In this document: in pieces, positions 9,599 through 19,716 of the stretch
Position numbering within the stretch: the first letter of the stretch is position 1
Layout of the letters: each line of letters begins with the position of its first letter
Source: Symsagittifera roscoffensis
Taxonomy: Eukaryota > Xenacoelomorpha > Acoela > Convolutidae
Length of the DNA: 64,000 nt
Reading direction: 5' to 3'
NCBI RefSeq assembly: GCF_963678635.1
Contig: NW_026971650.1
Span: 1-64,000 of the forward strand
The notes under the pieces: generated by a model
Databases searched by the model: none
What the model was told of the DNA's origin: nothing
Seen by the model: the letters and a program-made list of their open reading frames with translations, nothing else
Program-made: the position numbers and the translations under genes

Positions 9599-9829
9599 AT
9601 GCTCTTCTCTCAATCAGTTACTCAAATACTCATAAATTTTAAACATTTTTTTACAATACTTGAAACCTTTATAATATTTCTTTTTGATATACTTGAATCT
9701 TTTCTAATAATCCTAATCAATTTTTGTAACATTTTTTTAATTTTCTACACTATACTCGAACTATTCCTCCAACTTTCCAAAACCCTTGATTACATCCACA
9801 GGTACGATTCATATAACTTGTCTAAATGA
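9599..9829 (+). CDS. Small hydrophobic protein 1 of element A (76 aa)
   Basis: A 76-codon ORF made mostly of Phe, Ile and Leu (TFIIFLFDILESFLIILI, NIFLIFYTILELFL), so most of it should be membrane-embedded. Its TGA stop (9827-9829) overlaps the ATG of the next ORF (9826) as ATGA. Element B has the same ORF in both copies of its internal duplication, but a TAA interrupts it there. No family is recognised. A viroporin-like or accessory membrane role is conceivable. T-rich DNA alone yields hydrophobic codons, so the composition is weak evidence. Confidence 0.4.
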   Translation: MLFSQSVTQILINFKHFFTILETFIIFLFDILESFLIILINFCNIFLIFYTILELFLQLSKTLDYIHRYDSYNLSK

Positions 9830-10014
9830 TACGAAAAATTTTCAGTAGAACTGATATTTTTTTATTGTTTGTAATTTTCATAGCATTCTTATCATCCCTC
9901 ATTTTGACAATATGTAAATGTATAAAGAAAGCAATCTTCACATTTGCCCTAGCAGCAATCCTTCTAATTCTTTTTTTGGAAGAATATTATAATAAACATA
10001 AACCTTCCCACTAA
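9826..10014 (+). CDS. Small hydrophobic protein 2 of element A (62 aa, two membrane segments)
   Basis: A 62-codon ORF with a basic N-terminus (MIRKIFSRTD), a first membrane segment (IFLLFVIFIAFLSSLILTI), a short loop CKCIKK, a second segment (FALAAILLILFL) and a charged tail. Both copies in element B (31486-31674, 34066-34254) are intact, the same length and about 87% identical, so this frame is conserved better than its upstream neighbour. It begins inside the stop of that neighbour (ATGA). A small membrane accessory protein is the best description. No homologue is recognised. Confidence 0.55.
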   Translation: MIRKIFSRTDIFLLFVIFIAFLSSLILTICKCIKKAIFTFALAAILLILFLEEYYNKHKPSH

Positions 10015-10019
10015 AGTAA

Positions 10020-11156
10020 CAATTCAAAAATCCATCAAAAATTGCTACCCAACAGTCACAAAGTCAGTCTTCACCGACATCATCCCAAGATAACCAAACA
10101 CCACCTTCAATTACTCAAAATCCTCAAACATCTACACGAATTTCTTTTCAAGACAATCCATACAATTTTGAAGAACGACATGCTCGTTTATCAGAACCAC
10201 TAGAACCAGTTCAACGACAAGCACCTCTAAGCGAACCAACATATAACCTATACCCAACACTACCACAAGAACTAAGTAGAATAAGAAATCCTAGTCAAAA
10301 CCAAAATACAGTCGAAATAAATAGACAAATTATACATCCTCGACGAAACAGAAATTTTCAAACTCCCCGAGTTCATTTTGATATACCTCAATCCCCATCA
10401 CAAAACACTCCAGAAAACCCCATTGGTATATTACCAGAAACACCTACGCTTCTTTCACAACGTAGCACCTCAAGCCTACCATCAGATTACTTAGGTTCAA
10501 CACCAACATCTGAACAAATACGTGAAAATCCCTTTAACCCCCCAAACCAGGCATCACGACTACCATATTGGACAACACATTCATTTACACAAGGTGAATT
10601 AAATTTAGTCAATAATCCAATAGATATTTCTACGGATACAACAACATCCTCATCACTACCAGAAACATTATCACTACCATCAACACCATCAATAAGCCAG
10701 ATTTCACCACCACCTTTTAACTTAAATTTTCCAAATAATCTCGACGCCAGATATCGAGAACAATCATCAATAAATATTCCTTTAAGACTAGATTGGAATA
10801 CATTTACAGCACCTCCACCATTATTTGGACAACATCAAGAAAGTAACCGCCTTCATAACTGGGCACTTAATAGATTACAATATCGCCAAGATATTCACAA
10901 CGATATCCGTGATCACAATATTCAAATACTCCAACAAAACAGTTTACAATTAAAGTTTGAAATCACAGTTAAGTTAAACAATATTACCCAACATCCCTAC
11001 CCATTAAACCCACCTAACATAACAGCTCAATCACTACCACCACCGTTTATAACTACTGAAGTAATATACAAATACGACAGATATACCAAAAACACAATTG
11101 GCTACATTACATTTTATAATCCATACTCAGGATTATCATACACATGTATATTCTAA
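10020..11156 (+). CDS. ATG-less 378-codon frame upstream of env in element A
   Basis: A frame runs from a TAA at 10017-10019 to TAA at 11154-11156 and contains no ATG codon. It is coding-like: the same frame with mostly silent or conservative changes is found in both copies in element B (from 31685 and 34265), where a 2-nt insertion breaks it. The N-terminal two thirds are Ser/Thr/Pro/Gln-rich (TPENPIGILPETPTLL). The last ~130 residues look folded (WNTFTAPPPLFGQ, RLHNWALNRLQYRQD, TFYNPYSGLSYTC). The end overlaps the env start by 13 nt. Translation would need splicing from an upstream ATG or a non-AUG start. No family is recognised. Confidence 0.6.
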   Translation, partial: QFKNPSKIATQQSQSQSSPTSSQDNQTPPSITQNPQTSTRISFQDNPYNFEERHARLSEPLEPVQRQAPLSEPTYNLYPTLPQELSRIRNPSQNQNTVEINRQIIHPRRNRNFQTPRVHFDIPQSPSQNTPENPIGILPETPTLLSQRSTSSLPSDYLGSTPTSEQIRENPFNPPNQASRLPYWTTHSFTQGELNLVNNPIDISTDTTTSSSLPETLSLPSTPSISQISPPPFNLNFPNNLDARYREQSSINIPLRLDWNTFTAPPPLFGQHQESNRLHNWALNRLQYRQDIHNDIRDHNIQILQQNSLQLKFEITVKLNNITQHPYPLNPPNITAQSLPPPFITTEVIYKYDRYTKNTIGYITFYNPYSGLSYTCIF

Positions 11157-13763
11157 AATTATTAATTTTTCTCCAACTCCTTTTTCTAGTAATCTCAAAT
11201 CAAAACATAAACCCTTCCCCTCGTACAGGACCACAAGATTTATTAGTAACACATTACGATTGTGAAGAAAATGAACAAAAAACACTACATAAATACGCAA
11301 TAAATCAAGTATCACAATGTGAAACAGAACCACAAGCTATAGAAACCACAGATGTAATAGCAACACTCTATTCAAAAGCCCGAGCAACAACAGTTACAGG
11401 TTATAAATTCACAGCAACATTTTCCGAAAAGAAAGTACATTGTTCACAAGTCTCGAACGGAAACAAAAACCGACTTGACCATGAATCATTCTATCAGAGT
11501 AATATAGAACGTCTTTTACATCTCAATCCCGACGATTGTAAAAGTCAATTACTTAGACTAAACATCACACAAAATAAAAACTCCGCAAGAAAGTTAGTTA
11601 ATTTTCAAGTTTTTTCAGACTCTGTACATCAATCACAACTTGAAAGACACCAAGGACATATAAAACTAGACGAAAAATACCCGTATAACGGCGCACACGG
11701 ACGATTAACCTATGACCTACACGATAAACATTGGATACCACACATTGGTATAAATGACCCATCAAACTGCAAAGCAGACACAAAAAATAAAGGATACCAA
11801 GAAATAATGTTTTTCGATTGGAAAATACAACTCGAAAAAATACAACTAACACGAGATTTATCAGATAATACAATGATCTATCAAGGAATCCGATTACCTT
11901 GTAAAAATGATCAAGGTTATTGCGACCCTACAACGAGAACACAAGCAACCATTGTTTGGTTCCCCGAAGATACATGTACAACATTTCAAGTAGCAAAAAT
12001 ACACGCTCGTATGATAAAATTTCACGAAAAATATTTTATACAATCAATTCCATATGAACAAGTCCATCCATCACGAAAACTAAGTTCTAATTTTAGAAAC
12101 ATAGACAATATAGAAAATAAATTGACACGTTTTCAAATATATCAAGAAACAGAACTTGCATGTAAATACAGGAATCCACTTCACAGAACACAATACTCTG
12201 AAATATTAGTTGAATACGAAAAAGGATTCGACATGACCACTGGAAAAGTAAAAATCGACCCATATGCCACAGGTCATCCTCCAAACGAAGGAACATCCTA
12301 TATACCAGTTAATTTTGAAAAAAAGCAACGGACAACCTGGTGGACATCTAAAACCCCATGACACCAGAAGCACACGCTTACAAGAATTATCACTAATGAA
12401 TACTACATATTTCGGTAATATCCACTATGATATTCATTTAGATATGAAACTAGATTATACAATTAGCCGAATTTTTCAAGAAATGTCACTCTCCGAATTA
12501 GAAACACTACACCAACTATGCGAATTAGAACGAACACAAATATTACAATCACTTGCACTAGCAGTATTAAAAATACCCTATGCAGGATACTTATTATCTG
12601 GAAATAGATCAAATTTTTTAGACTATGAAGGAAACATCTTATGGTTTTATACTTGTACTAAAAAAGTATCACCACTATACGTTTTTGAAGATAAACGATG
12701 TTATAAAAGAATCCCTATCTTTTATAAGAATAAAGTACATTTCGTGGATACACTTTCACGAAGAACCTATTTCTGGGATACCGCAGTCCCATGTGGATCA
12801 GAAAACAGCCACAATGTAGTACAACTAAACCCTGATGAAAATAAATATTATCTTCTCACTCCATATCCCACATTAATGCAATCACTCAAAAAATTTTCAC
12901 CAGAAAGCATTCGCGCTATTGCTCGAAACCCAAATATAGACTTACAATCAATAGGAATCTATTCAAAATCAGATATTCAACATCACATTAGAACACAACA
13001 ATTCCAAGAATTATTAACACAAATGGACACTATACAAAGACAACCAATAGACCAAAATTTACGCAAACTTGCAGAAACCGCAGGATTTGCCGATATCTAC
13101 ACGCAAGACTATAGCGGATATTTTAAAGACATTAAAGATTATATATATCTAAACGGTGAAAAATACCGTCCCCAAGATATATCACCAATTAACATTTTTA
13201 GCTTTGTTACACTCAAAAATGAGATCCTCGATTTTCTAGGATGGCCCTACTACATCTTAGAAAAATTGACTATTTTATACGCAATGTTTAACTTTATTGG
13301 ATTTCTTTTCTCACTTTTAAAAGGAATCTACAACACATGTGCTATACACACACAAGTGAACAGACAAGCAAGCGTAGCACGCATACTCTTTGCAGGATTT
13401 TTTGGAATCTTTTCTACATCTATTAACAAAATTCTTTTAGACGCACAAATAAAAGAATATAACACAAAAATAGCAACACGACAAAATACATACGACGAAG
13501 AACATAACAATGTAGACATAACGCCAACGGCACCACAATTACCACTCCTACCAAATAACCATCCACTATCCCTAGTCCCACGAAATTTTCGAAACTTAGC
13601 CATCACACATAATCCAAATTTTCAACTCACCACATCACAAAGTCCCATCCAACATATAATGACACACCAGTCACAAGACCAAAATACTTATGAACAAATT
13701 ATTGAACAACCCCATACCACCGCTTTTCAGTCTCAAAATAATCATTTTTTTAGCCCACGATGA
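11144..13763 (+). pseudogene. env: Env-like glycoprotein of element A, frame broken once in an A-run
   Basis: The frame opens with a signal peptide (MYILKLLIFLQLLFLVIS). A Cys-rich ectodomain follows (YDCEENEQKTLHKY, VSQCETE, KKVHCSQVS, LPCKNDQGYC). Near the C-terminus is a long membrane segment (about 13246-13325, LYAMFNFIGFLFSLL) and a tail of ~145 residues. Total length is about 870 codons. The frame shifts by one at the A-run 12318-12324; in element B this stretch reads through. The Cys spacing near the N-terminus recalls a glycoprotein family shared by chuvirus-like insertions and some metazoan LTR elements; that is memory, untested. The stop overlaps the next ATG as ATGA. The role would be membrane fusion and extracellular spread. 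Confidence 0.75.
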
Positions 13764-15565
13764 GCCGCCAACTTGGATCACTACACCGATCAAATTCCCA
13801 CCCAACCAATCTTACCTCTCCAATCCCAATAATACCACTTTTTGCTTTTCCGCCACCCGATTTTCCATCTAGTAATGTAACATCAGGCATGAATTCCGAC
13901 ACTAATTCACACATCTCAGTTTTATATTCCATCTCACAACTCAATAACCCGAATATTGAAACCCCCGATGAATTTGCCGACTCAGAACCATCCCCATCCA
14001 ATAATTTTCATAACTCTTCTAAATTTTCTCAACCCCCTTTTCAACCCATATTATCCAATAACCCTGACCCAATCACTCCCACACCCTCTTATGCTTCCCA
14101 AGTTACCCCAACCTACTCCTCATACCATTCTGACCAATCATCTCATTCTCCAGACACCCCGCGAATCTCCCCAGAGCTAGATAATTTTATTACCCTTCAA
14201 CAACAACCCTACCACCTCCATACCCCAACAATAAACCAAATCTCCTCCACAATAAATTCATCCAACCCCCCTACCCCTACACCCTCTTCAAATTATACTG
14301 AATCATTAGAACCATCATCCACATCAACTGAATCTTCACTCAACACTAATAGAGCTTACCGCACTTTTAAAAGAAAGTTCCCCAACCATCCTTTCCCAGC
14401 AAAACCAGGAACAGCCCGTGAATACATCAACCACCCCAAGCATACTAACACAAAAGAATTTTTAGCCATCACCTTACCCTCATTCCCACAATACACCTTA
14501 AACACCCCCCACGACACTAACGAAACACGCAACTTTGTAGATGAATACGTTTTAATGCCCACTCTCTCTTGGACCTCATATTATCATTTTACTAACCCTC
14601 TTTGCTTACCTTTATCTAACACTCACATCGATATAGAGCGAAATACGGACATGCTATATCGACTCACTACACCACTAACCGCTAGACAATTTACTTACGT
14701 TGGATATAAAAAATCACTAAAAACACACACTGCACCTAGAGCTAACGAATATACACTCGAATACTATGATCACAACATCATCAGAGCTAACCAAGATCAA
14801 TTCTTAGACGACGATCGCTTCGCTAATCCACAAATTACCGAGAAATTTTTCATCAAGACACCATATATATTTACACTAAACATCTTCGACCGAAAGTTTG
14901 ATCACATTATTTCAGAAGCACTAACAGACACACAAGCATACGAAAGTTTTAAAGAACGCTTCCAAATATTTTCACTAACCTATCATTTCCTTGCACCACA
15001 CGAAAGAGATTTACACTGCTCACACGATATTATGTTGCGCACTAAACAAACCCACACATATAGTTATTACCGCTTCATCCAAAATCACTTTGACCTACAC
15101 ACACCCTCTAGACAACCACACCATCGCTTTCAATTCATTAATTCCAAATACACTTCACCATTTTTCCTAAATTTCACATATTGCATTAAAGATACTAACC
15201 TTCATGGTATTCTTCGCAATTATGATCCCATAACCCAAATGTACATCTTCTGTCCCATCACCAAGACCTTCAACGCCGAAGAATCCCGACCCTTCCTTAT
15301 CCCGCACGAGTTTGTACAACCTATAGAAATCCCAATTTTAGAATTCATCCACAACACTAAATTCAATCACAAATTATATAATCTAATCCAAAACACACCT
15401 TATGAGTTTGCAGTTGGCACTGAAGAACTAACCACTATTAAGGCACTTCAATTGCTTTGGCCACTGCTTCAGACTAAAAATATCATCCGCATCTTAGCTA
15501 AACTACTAACAAATTCCGATCTCATCCACGACATCTTCCCCCACGGTTTTTTCCCCGACGACTAA
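13760..15565 (+). CDS. 601-aa protein of unknown family downstream of env (element A)
   Basis: The ORF starts inside the env stop codon (ATGA, 13760-13763), an arrangement repeated exactly in element B (38003). Residues 1 to about 200 are Ser/Pro/Asn/Thr-rich and probably disordered. From about 205 (YRTFKRKFPNHPFPAKPG) the chain looks folded, with many aromatic residues (YYHFTNPLCLPLSNTH, FTLNIFDRKFDHIISEAL, PHERDLHCSHDIML) and a helical C-terminus. There is no signal peptide or membrane helix. Codon use is richer in C than in pol. Element B's version is broken by one frameshift and two stops. Not recognised as any retroviral accessory protein. Coupled translation after env would explain the overlap. 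Confidence 0.75.
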   Translation: MSRQLGSLHRSNSHPTNLTSPIPIIPLFAFPPPDFPSSNVTSGMNSDTNSHISVLYSISQLNNPNIETPDEFADSEPSPSNNFHNSSKFSQPPFQPILSNNPDPITPTPSYASQVTPTYSSYHSDQSSHSPDTPRISPELDNFITLQQQPYHLHTPTINQISSTINSSNPPTPTPSSNYTESLEPSSTSTESSLNTNRAYRTFKRKFPNHPFPAKPGTAREYINHPKHTNTKEFLAITLPSFPQYTLNTPHDTNETRNFVDEYVLMPTLSWTSYYHFTNPLCLPLSNTHIDIERNTDMLYRLTTPLTARQFTYVGYKKSLKTHTAPRANEYTLEYYDHNIIRANQDQFLDDDRFANPQITEKFFIKTPYIFTLNIFDRKFDHIISEALTDTQAYESFKERFQIFSLTYHFLAPHERDLHCSHDIMLRTKQTHTYSYYRFIQNHFDLHTPSRQPHHRFQFINSKYTSPFFLNFTYCIKDTNLHGILRNYDPITQMYIFCPITKTFNAEESRPFLIPHEFVQPIEIPILEFIHNTKFNHKLYNLIQNTPYEFAVGTEELTTIKALQLLWPLLQTKNIIRILAKLLTNSDLIHDIFPHGFFPDD

Positions 15566-15568
15566 CAG

Positions 15569-15646
15569 GTAAGTATGAATTAAATGAATATTACTAACTA
15601 ATTAAAATATTAAAAACTCACCATTCTTTATCCATGTTTTCTTTAG
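15569..15646 (+). promoter_or_regulatory. Conserved 78-bp intron just after the 601-aa ORF stop
   Basis: The stop TAA is followed three bases later by a consensus donor (ACAG|GTAAGTA). A pyrimidine-rich acceptor (TTTTCTTTAG) ends 78 bp later. Element B keeps donor and acceptor at the matching place (39811-39887, 77 bp), although the sequence between has diverged. This suggests real splice sites, either a 3'-UTR intron or the donor/acceptor of a subgenomic mRNA. Confidence 0.6.
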
Positions 15647-17177
15647 ATTTTTAGTCTTCATCCGACGATCACCTACAAAAACCACAAAAAACAAATAAAG
15701 ATCGCAAATTTCATCAAACAGATTTCAACAATTCTATTAATCTCTTACACTTATAAATTTATAAATTTAATAACAATGCAGTAAATTCATTCCTAAAATT
15801 TTCCCCACAAGCAGTAAATCTAATTATGATGAAAATTTGTAACTTAAAATTCCCCCATAACTAGCAGTAAATTTCCAAATTCTATGCAGTAAATTAATAA
15901 GAAGCAAATGCAGTACTAACCTTTTGATATTCTCATTCATTCGCACAGAAATTCTATCCACACTCGCACAGCTCGCCCACGAAGAATTGTTTAAAATAAT
16001 GAATTTCAGTTTCAAGTTTTCACACTCAACAACTCTAACATATAATAACATGTTTCAAACCTTCCTTTAACCCGGTTGGAAAGGAATCATATACTAAACA
16101 AAACTAACCAACGCAGCTTACTAAATACCACAAATCATAGAATAACAGCATGACTAAGAAAAGGAAACCAACGGTACCCAAACCGGATTAACCCAGTTTA
16201 AAACTGGATAATTTATTCTTTTGAAGACTATTATAAAGTCTAAGAAAGAAATAATAAAACACAAAAAAGTCGAAAGACAAACCCATACCACGAACAATTT
16301 GCTTTTTGGAAAAAGGACATAACCAACAAGACATAAGAAAAACCACAACAAACCCAACATAAAACGTTGTCACATAACAGGACCCCTCACAAAAACCGCA
16401 TGAAATCATACTCCCACTCCTGGCCTAACCCACCAGGAAGGACGTCCTGAGCATGCTCTATAGCCGGCCTAACCCACCGCGCTACATACACGCTTTGTGA
16501 CCACACCTCTATTTTTAATAAGAGCTACTCAAGTGTGAGTAACTCTTCAAAATAACCGAACTAAAACAAAAAGCTTTTGTGAAAACAACTAACTAAAATC
16601 ATAATTAAAAAATATTAAACTAATAAATGTTTTATAAAATGTAAATTACATTATGCAATACATAGATCAGAATACAACACCAAGGACGAACATCTAAAGA
16701 CAAAACGACCCCACTACGCTCGAGAGAGAATGGCCAACCACAATCGATATGCCACTCACAATCACAACTCAAAGGATTTAGAGTACGACTTGACTTCGCA
16801 GAAAAGGACTTCATTGAACTAGACCAATGACCACCTCGATGTTCAAGTATACGTACAGATCCGAGTAACCAGGCATCCCCTCCACGCACAATCTCCACGC
16901 CATTCCCAAATTAGATCAGACACAAAAGAAGTTCTCCACGCAGAACAAAAACCTGACATAGCAAACTATTCTGAAATCAGATTTGAGTTTGTTGCAAAGA
17001 CTTAGTCGTTGTCACTAGAAGACACAACGTCTTATGTCTCTAACTCCAGCTTCCTGGAACTTCTTTAACAAAGAGGAAACAGAAGAAATAAGATGTTCGC
17101 CAAACACCAACGTCCATCATCCATCCTTCGAATTGCAGAAGAACTATTCTAAAAAAACTCTGTAAAACCCGGATGGG
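15647..17177 (+). promoter_or_regulatory. 3' untranslated region of element A with conserved structured block
   Basis: No gene is supported. A 15-nt palindrome CCAGTTTAAAACTGG lies at 16193-16207 (one mismatch in B). At 16411-16490 a GC-rich block contains the direct repeat GGCCTAACCCACC twice and the short palindromes GGACGTCC, GAGCATGCTC and GCCGGC. It is almost unchanged in B (40642-40720). Such a block could serve RNA export, packaging or stability. The last bases before the LTR, ACCCGGATGGG, are also identical in B and probably prime plus-strand synthesis. Confidence 0.55.
17165..17177 (+). promoter_or_regulatory. Putative polypurine tract of element A
   Basis: AACCCGGATGGG directly precedes the TG of the 3' LTR and is identical before B's 3' LTR. 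It is only partly purine, so the assignment rests on position and conservation. Confidence 0.45.
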
Positions 17178-17587
17178 TGGAACCTGATCTAAACTACATT
17201 TTATGATTGGATAAATTAGATATTTTACCAATGTAAAGTATTTAATATTAACCAATCATGATCCATCTATCTAACAACCCACTTATTTGTAAGTGCTGAA
17301 GTTACTTGTAATTTCAGCACCAGAGAGATTTGAATTTAACTTAGAAATTAGTTGGACTCTCCCGAGCACTTCAGCAGCCGCAATAAACCAGTATACCCTA
17401 GATCTATTGAGCCTAGCAGAGACTAGTTAAACAACCTGAGACTAGATAGTATAAGAGTAAGATTAGGATCGGTATTAGACTAAGAAGTTGCACGAATCTA
17501 TCCGGCCGAAAATAAGATAGCGTGACGAGCAGACGGTGTACCCTATCCGAAATTACTCTATGAGTTAACCAACTCGGTCCTAACTCA
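17178..17587 (+). repeat. 3' LTR of element A (410 bp)
   Basis: Matches 2980-3389 almost perfectly and ends CTAACTCA, after which AAAA repeats the base pattern found before the 5' LTR. After this LTR the older Ty3/gypsy reading frame resumes. Confidence 0.93.
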
Positions 17588-17591
17588 AAAA

Positions 17592-18300
17592 TGTCATGAA
17601 TGAATCCAAACATTTAGTTATGTTAGATAATGGGTCTATTCTTAGAAAAAATGGAATGGACTAGAAGAGAATCAGTAACCCCAACAAATTGTTTTCAAAG
17701 GACGTTGGCGGAAAGGCGGCAGAGTTAGAGAAGAAGCTAGGCTAAAAATTGTGGTAGCAAAACCTAGTTCGAGTAGTGGAACAAAGAGGCAATCGAAAAT
17801 TGGGATTACGACTCTGATACGGAATTAGACTTTGAACCGATGCGACTGCTATTTGTGATGGTGCCTGCAGAGAGATCAAAAGTGGCCGATCAAAAGACAC
17901 GCAGGGGAGAAAGGCGAAAAGTGAAGAGGCGATAGTCGTGACCGTAGAGAATCAAATCGGCAAAAAACAGAGATACGGCGAGCGAATTACCTGCAGAAAG
18001 ACGGAACCTGACGAGCAACGTACCTGCGGGGACACAAAACACAGCGAGCGAGGTGCTTGCGTAATAACGATTTTGGGACGGAGCGTAAGCCGCACGGTGA
18101 AACAAACACTAAAAGGCAGTCTACGTGGACGGGCACAAAGAAAACAGCAGGAGACCCAAATTTGGAGGGATTATGATAGGCAGTATTGTTCAGGAGGAGA
18201 AAAAGAAGGGAAAGAGTACGAGGCCAGTAGAAAGGAGAGGAAAACGTGAAGCACAACTGCCAGAAAACTGTAGAAACTAAATTCCCAGGAGAGAGTTGAC
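17592..18300 (+). pseudogene. Old Ty3/gypsy pol C-terminal remnant, right half
   Basis: The first codons after element A continue the frame left at 2979: SLNK on the left side joins NVMNESKHLVMLDNG on the right. Further on, an acidic stretch around 17797-17840 (DYDSDTELDF) resembles the acidic tail in element C's last ORF. The sequence then decays into frames with many stops. The GA-rich stretch 17880-18250 gives an open frame of 103 codons, which is probably degraded element sequence and not a gene. Confidence 0.6.
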
Positions 18301-19716
18301 TAAGAGTCTAAAACGCAAAATAAACTTTTAATTTTGATTTAAAAATTTTGAGCGAAAGGATATGTCATGCATGTGTAATTTAGTATCACTTAATTTAGAT
18401 TTGAGTTTGTTTATTGTCGCCTTTGGAGCTGTTTGTCAATTTGGTGCCAATTTCATTAAGTACCTGTCACTTTGCCATCCAGTGAGTGTGAGTGCCAAAA
18501 CAGTATTGTGTTATGTTGATTGAAATACAGTTGGCGACAATTTATATACTTCGGAAATTAAAGTGCTGAATATGGCGTTGAATATTTTTTCACCTCCCCA
18601 TTTCCAATGGTTAGAACAAAACAGTAAGCTTCTCAAGTAGCACGGTTGATGTTGCACTTTCAATGAGTTTAACAGAACAGCCATGATGCAAAAATTGCTG
18701 CTGATGGTTTGATAATTTTTGTTGTTAAAATGACTACTGGGATTACAAAACAAATGTAAAAAGGCTACTAGCTGAAAGCTTATTTTTTAATTAAAAAGTA
18801 TAGCCCAATATTTCAGTTCTTTCTTTCGTAAAGCTTTGGTGGCATTCCGGTGATACTTTTGTCCCAGAACCGCGGATGCGTGGTAGCTTGATGACTGAAC
18901 ATACATGTTTCCAACTGCTGGGTGTTCCACATACTCGAAGATTTGGTCCTGTTCCTTTTTTGCGCGCTCTGAAAATGTCTCACAGTCGCTTTTCCCCGTT
19001 GCTGCTGGTTTCCACTTTTTCCGTCACAATTAACCAATCGGTTAATACTTAGTGCACTGACTTTTTTTGCTGTTGTCTCGCCCATTGAGTAAAGCATGAG
19101 TGATTTAGGGAGCAGAGATCAGATGGCTTCAAAAACGTCCGAAAAAGCTCGCTTTTTGCATGCAAACTTATAATTTGTCTTTTGTGTGATTCAAAACATT
19201 TATAGCTTCTAACGAAAAATTGGACTGTTCATCAGCATAAAAATTGTGCTTTTTCTTTTGACCAGAAGTTTAAATATGAGTATTGTTTTCTTCATATTGT
19301 AAAGTTTAAAAAATACGACCAATATTTGAGAGCAAGTTTGAAGCAGCTATGAATTGTTGATTAACTGAATTAATTTGTTGTTTTATAACTAATTTGTGGC
19401 GATTGCTATAACTGGTTAAATATTATTTCGTAGGGGGATCTCGTCCTTTGCTTCAGCTCACCTTTTAAACGCTGTTGTGATTTAACCAAAATATTTCGTT
19501 GTTAAAAATTGACTATTTATGTTATGATAAAAAATACAGATATTGAAATTTTCCATACCGGTTTTTGGTATAGGTTTCTTCAAATCTTTCCGAAGAATTT
19601 GGAAAATTGCTCAAACTACAGCAAATATCTCATGGTAATAAGACTTGGAACGCTCTCTAAATGCAGCAGGGAAAAAAGTGAGCTGAAAGATATCGAAATA
19701 AGAGTTTTTGATTAAA
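18301..19716 (+). other. No gene seen
   Basis: AT-rich sequence with short open frames only on either strand, none with recognisable protein motifs or convincing splice context. Confidence 0.5.

Larger units (their letters stand above)
2980..17587 (+). mobile_element. Element A: giant env-bearing Ty3-like LTR element, 14.6 kb, internally deleted
   Basis: The element is bounded by 410-bp direct repeats (2980-3389 and 17178-17587) beginning TGGAACC and ending CTCA. A 4-bp AAAA lies directly outside each end (2976-2979, 17588-17591). Order inside: primer-binding site, ORF0, long leader, basic ORF, Gag N-terminal fragment fused by deletion to the end of RT, RNase H, integrase, two hydrophobic ORFs, an ATG-less ORF, env, and a 601-aa ORF. 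The junction near 5990 removes about 4.4 kb (rest of Gag, protease, most of RT), judged against element B. The LTRs differ at about one base, so insertion is recent, yet the copy is not autonomous. Confidence 0.9.

Noticed and set aside
11136..15000. Minus-strand open frames across elements A and B
   Set aside because: They are shadows of the A-rich plus-strand codons and show hydrophobic, Val/Leu/Phe/Cys-rich nonsense without motifs.
2976..17591. AAAA flanks of element A as proof of insertion
   Set aside because: The duplication is homopolymeric and weak alone. I accept it only because elements B (TTTA) and C (GACT) also show 4-bp duplications and the disrupted frame resumes after A.
17938..18256. 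Overlapping open frames of 103 and 89 codons on opposite strands
   Set aside because: They lie in GA-rich decayed gypsy DNA, both strands are open because of composition, and no motif is present.
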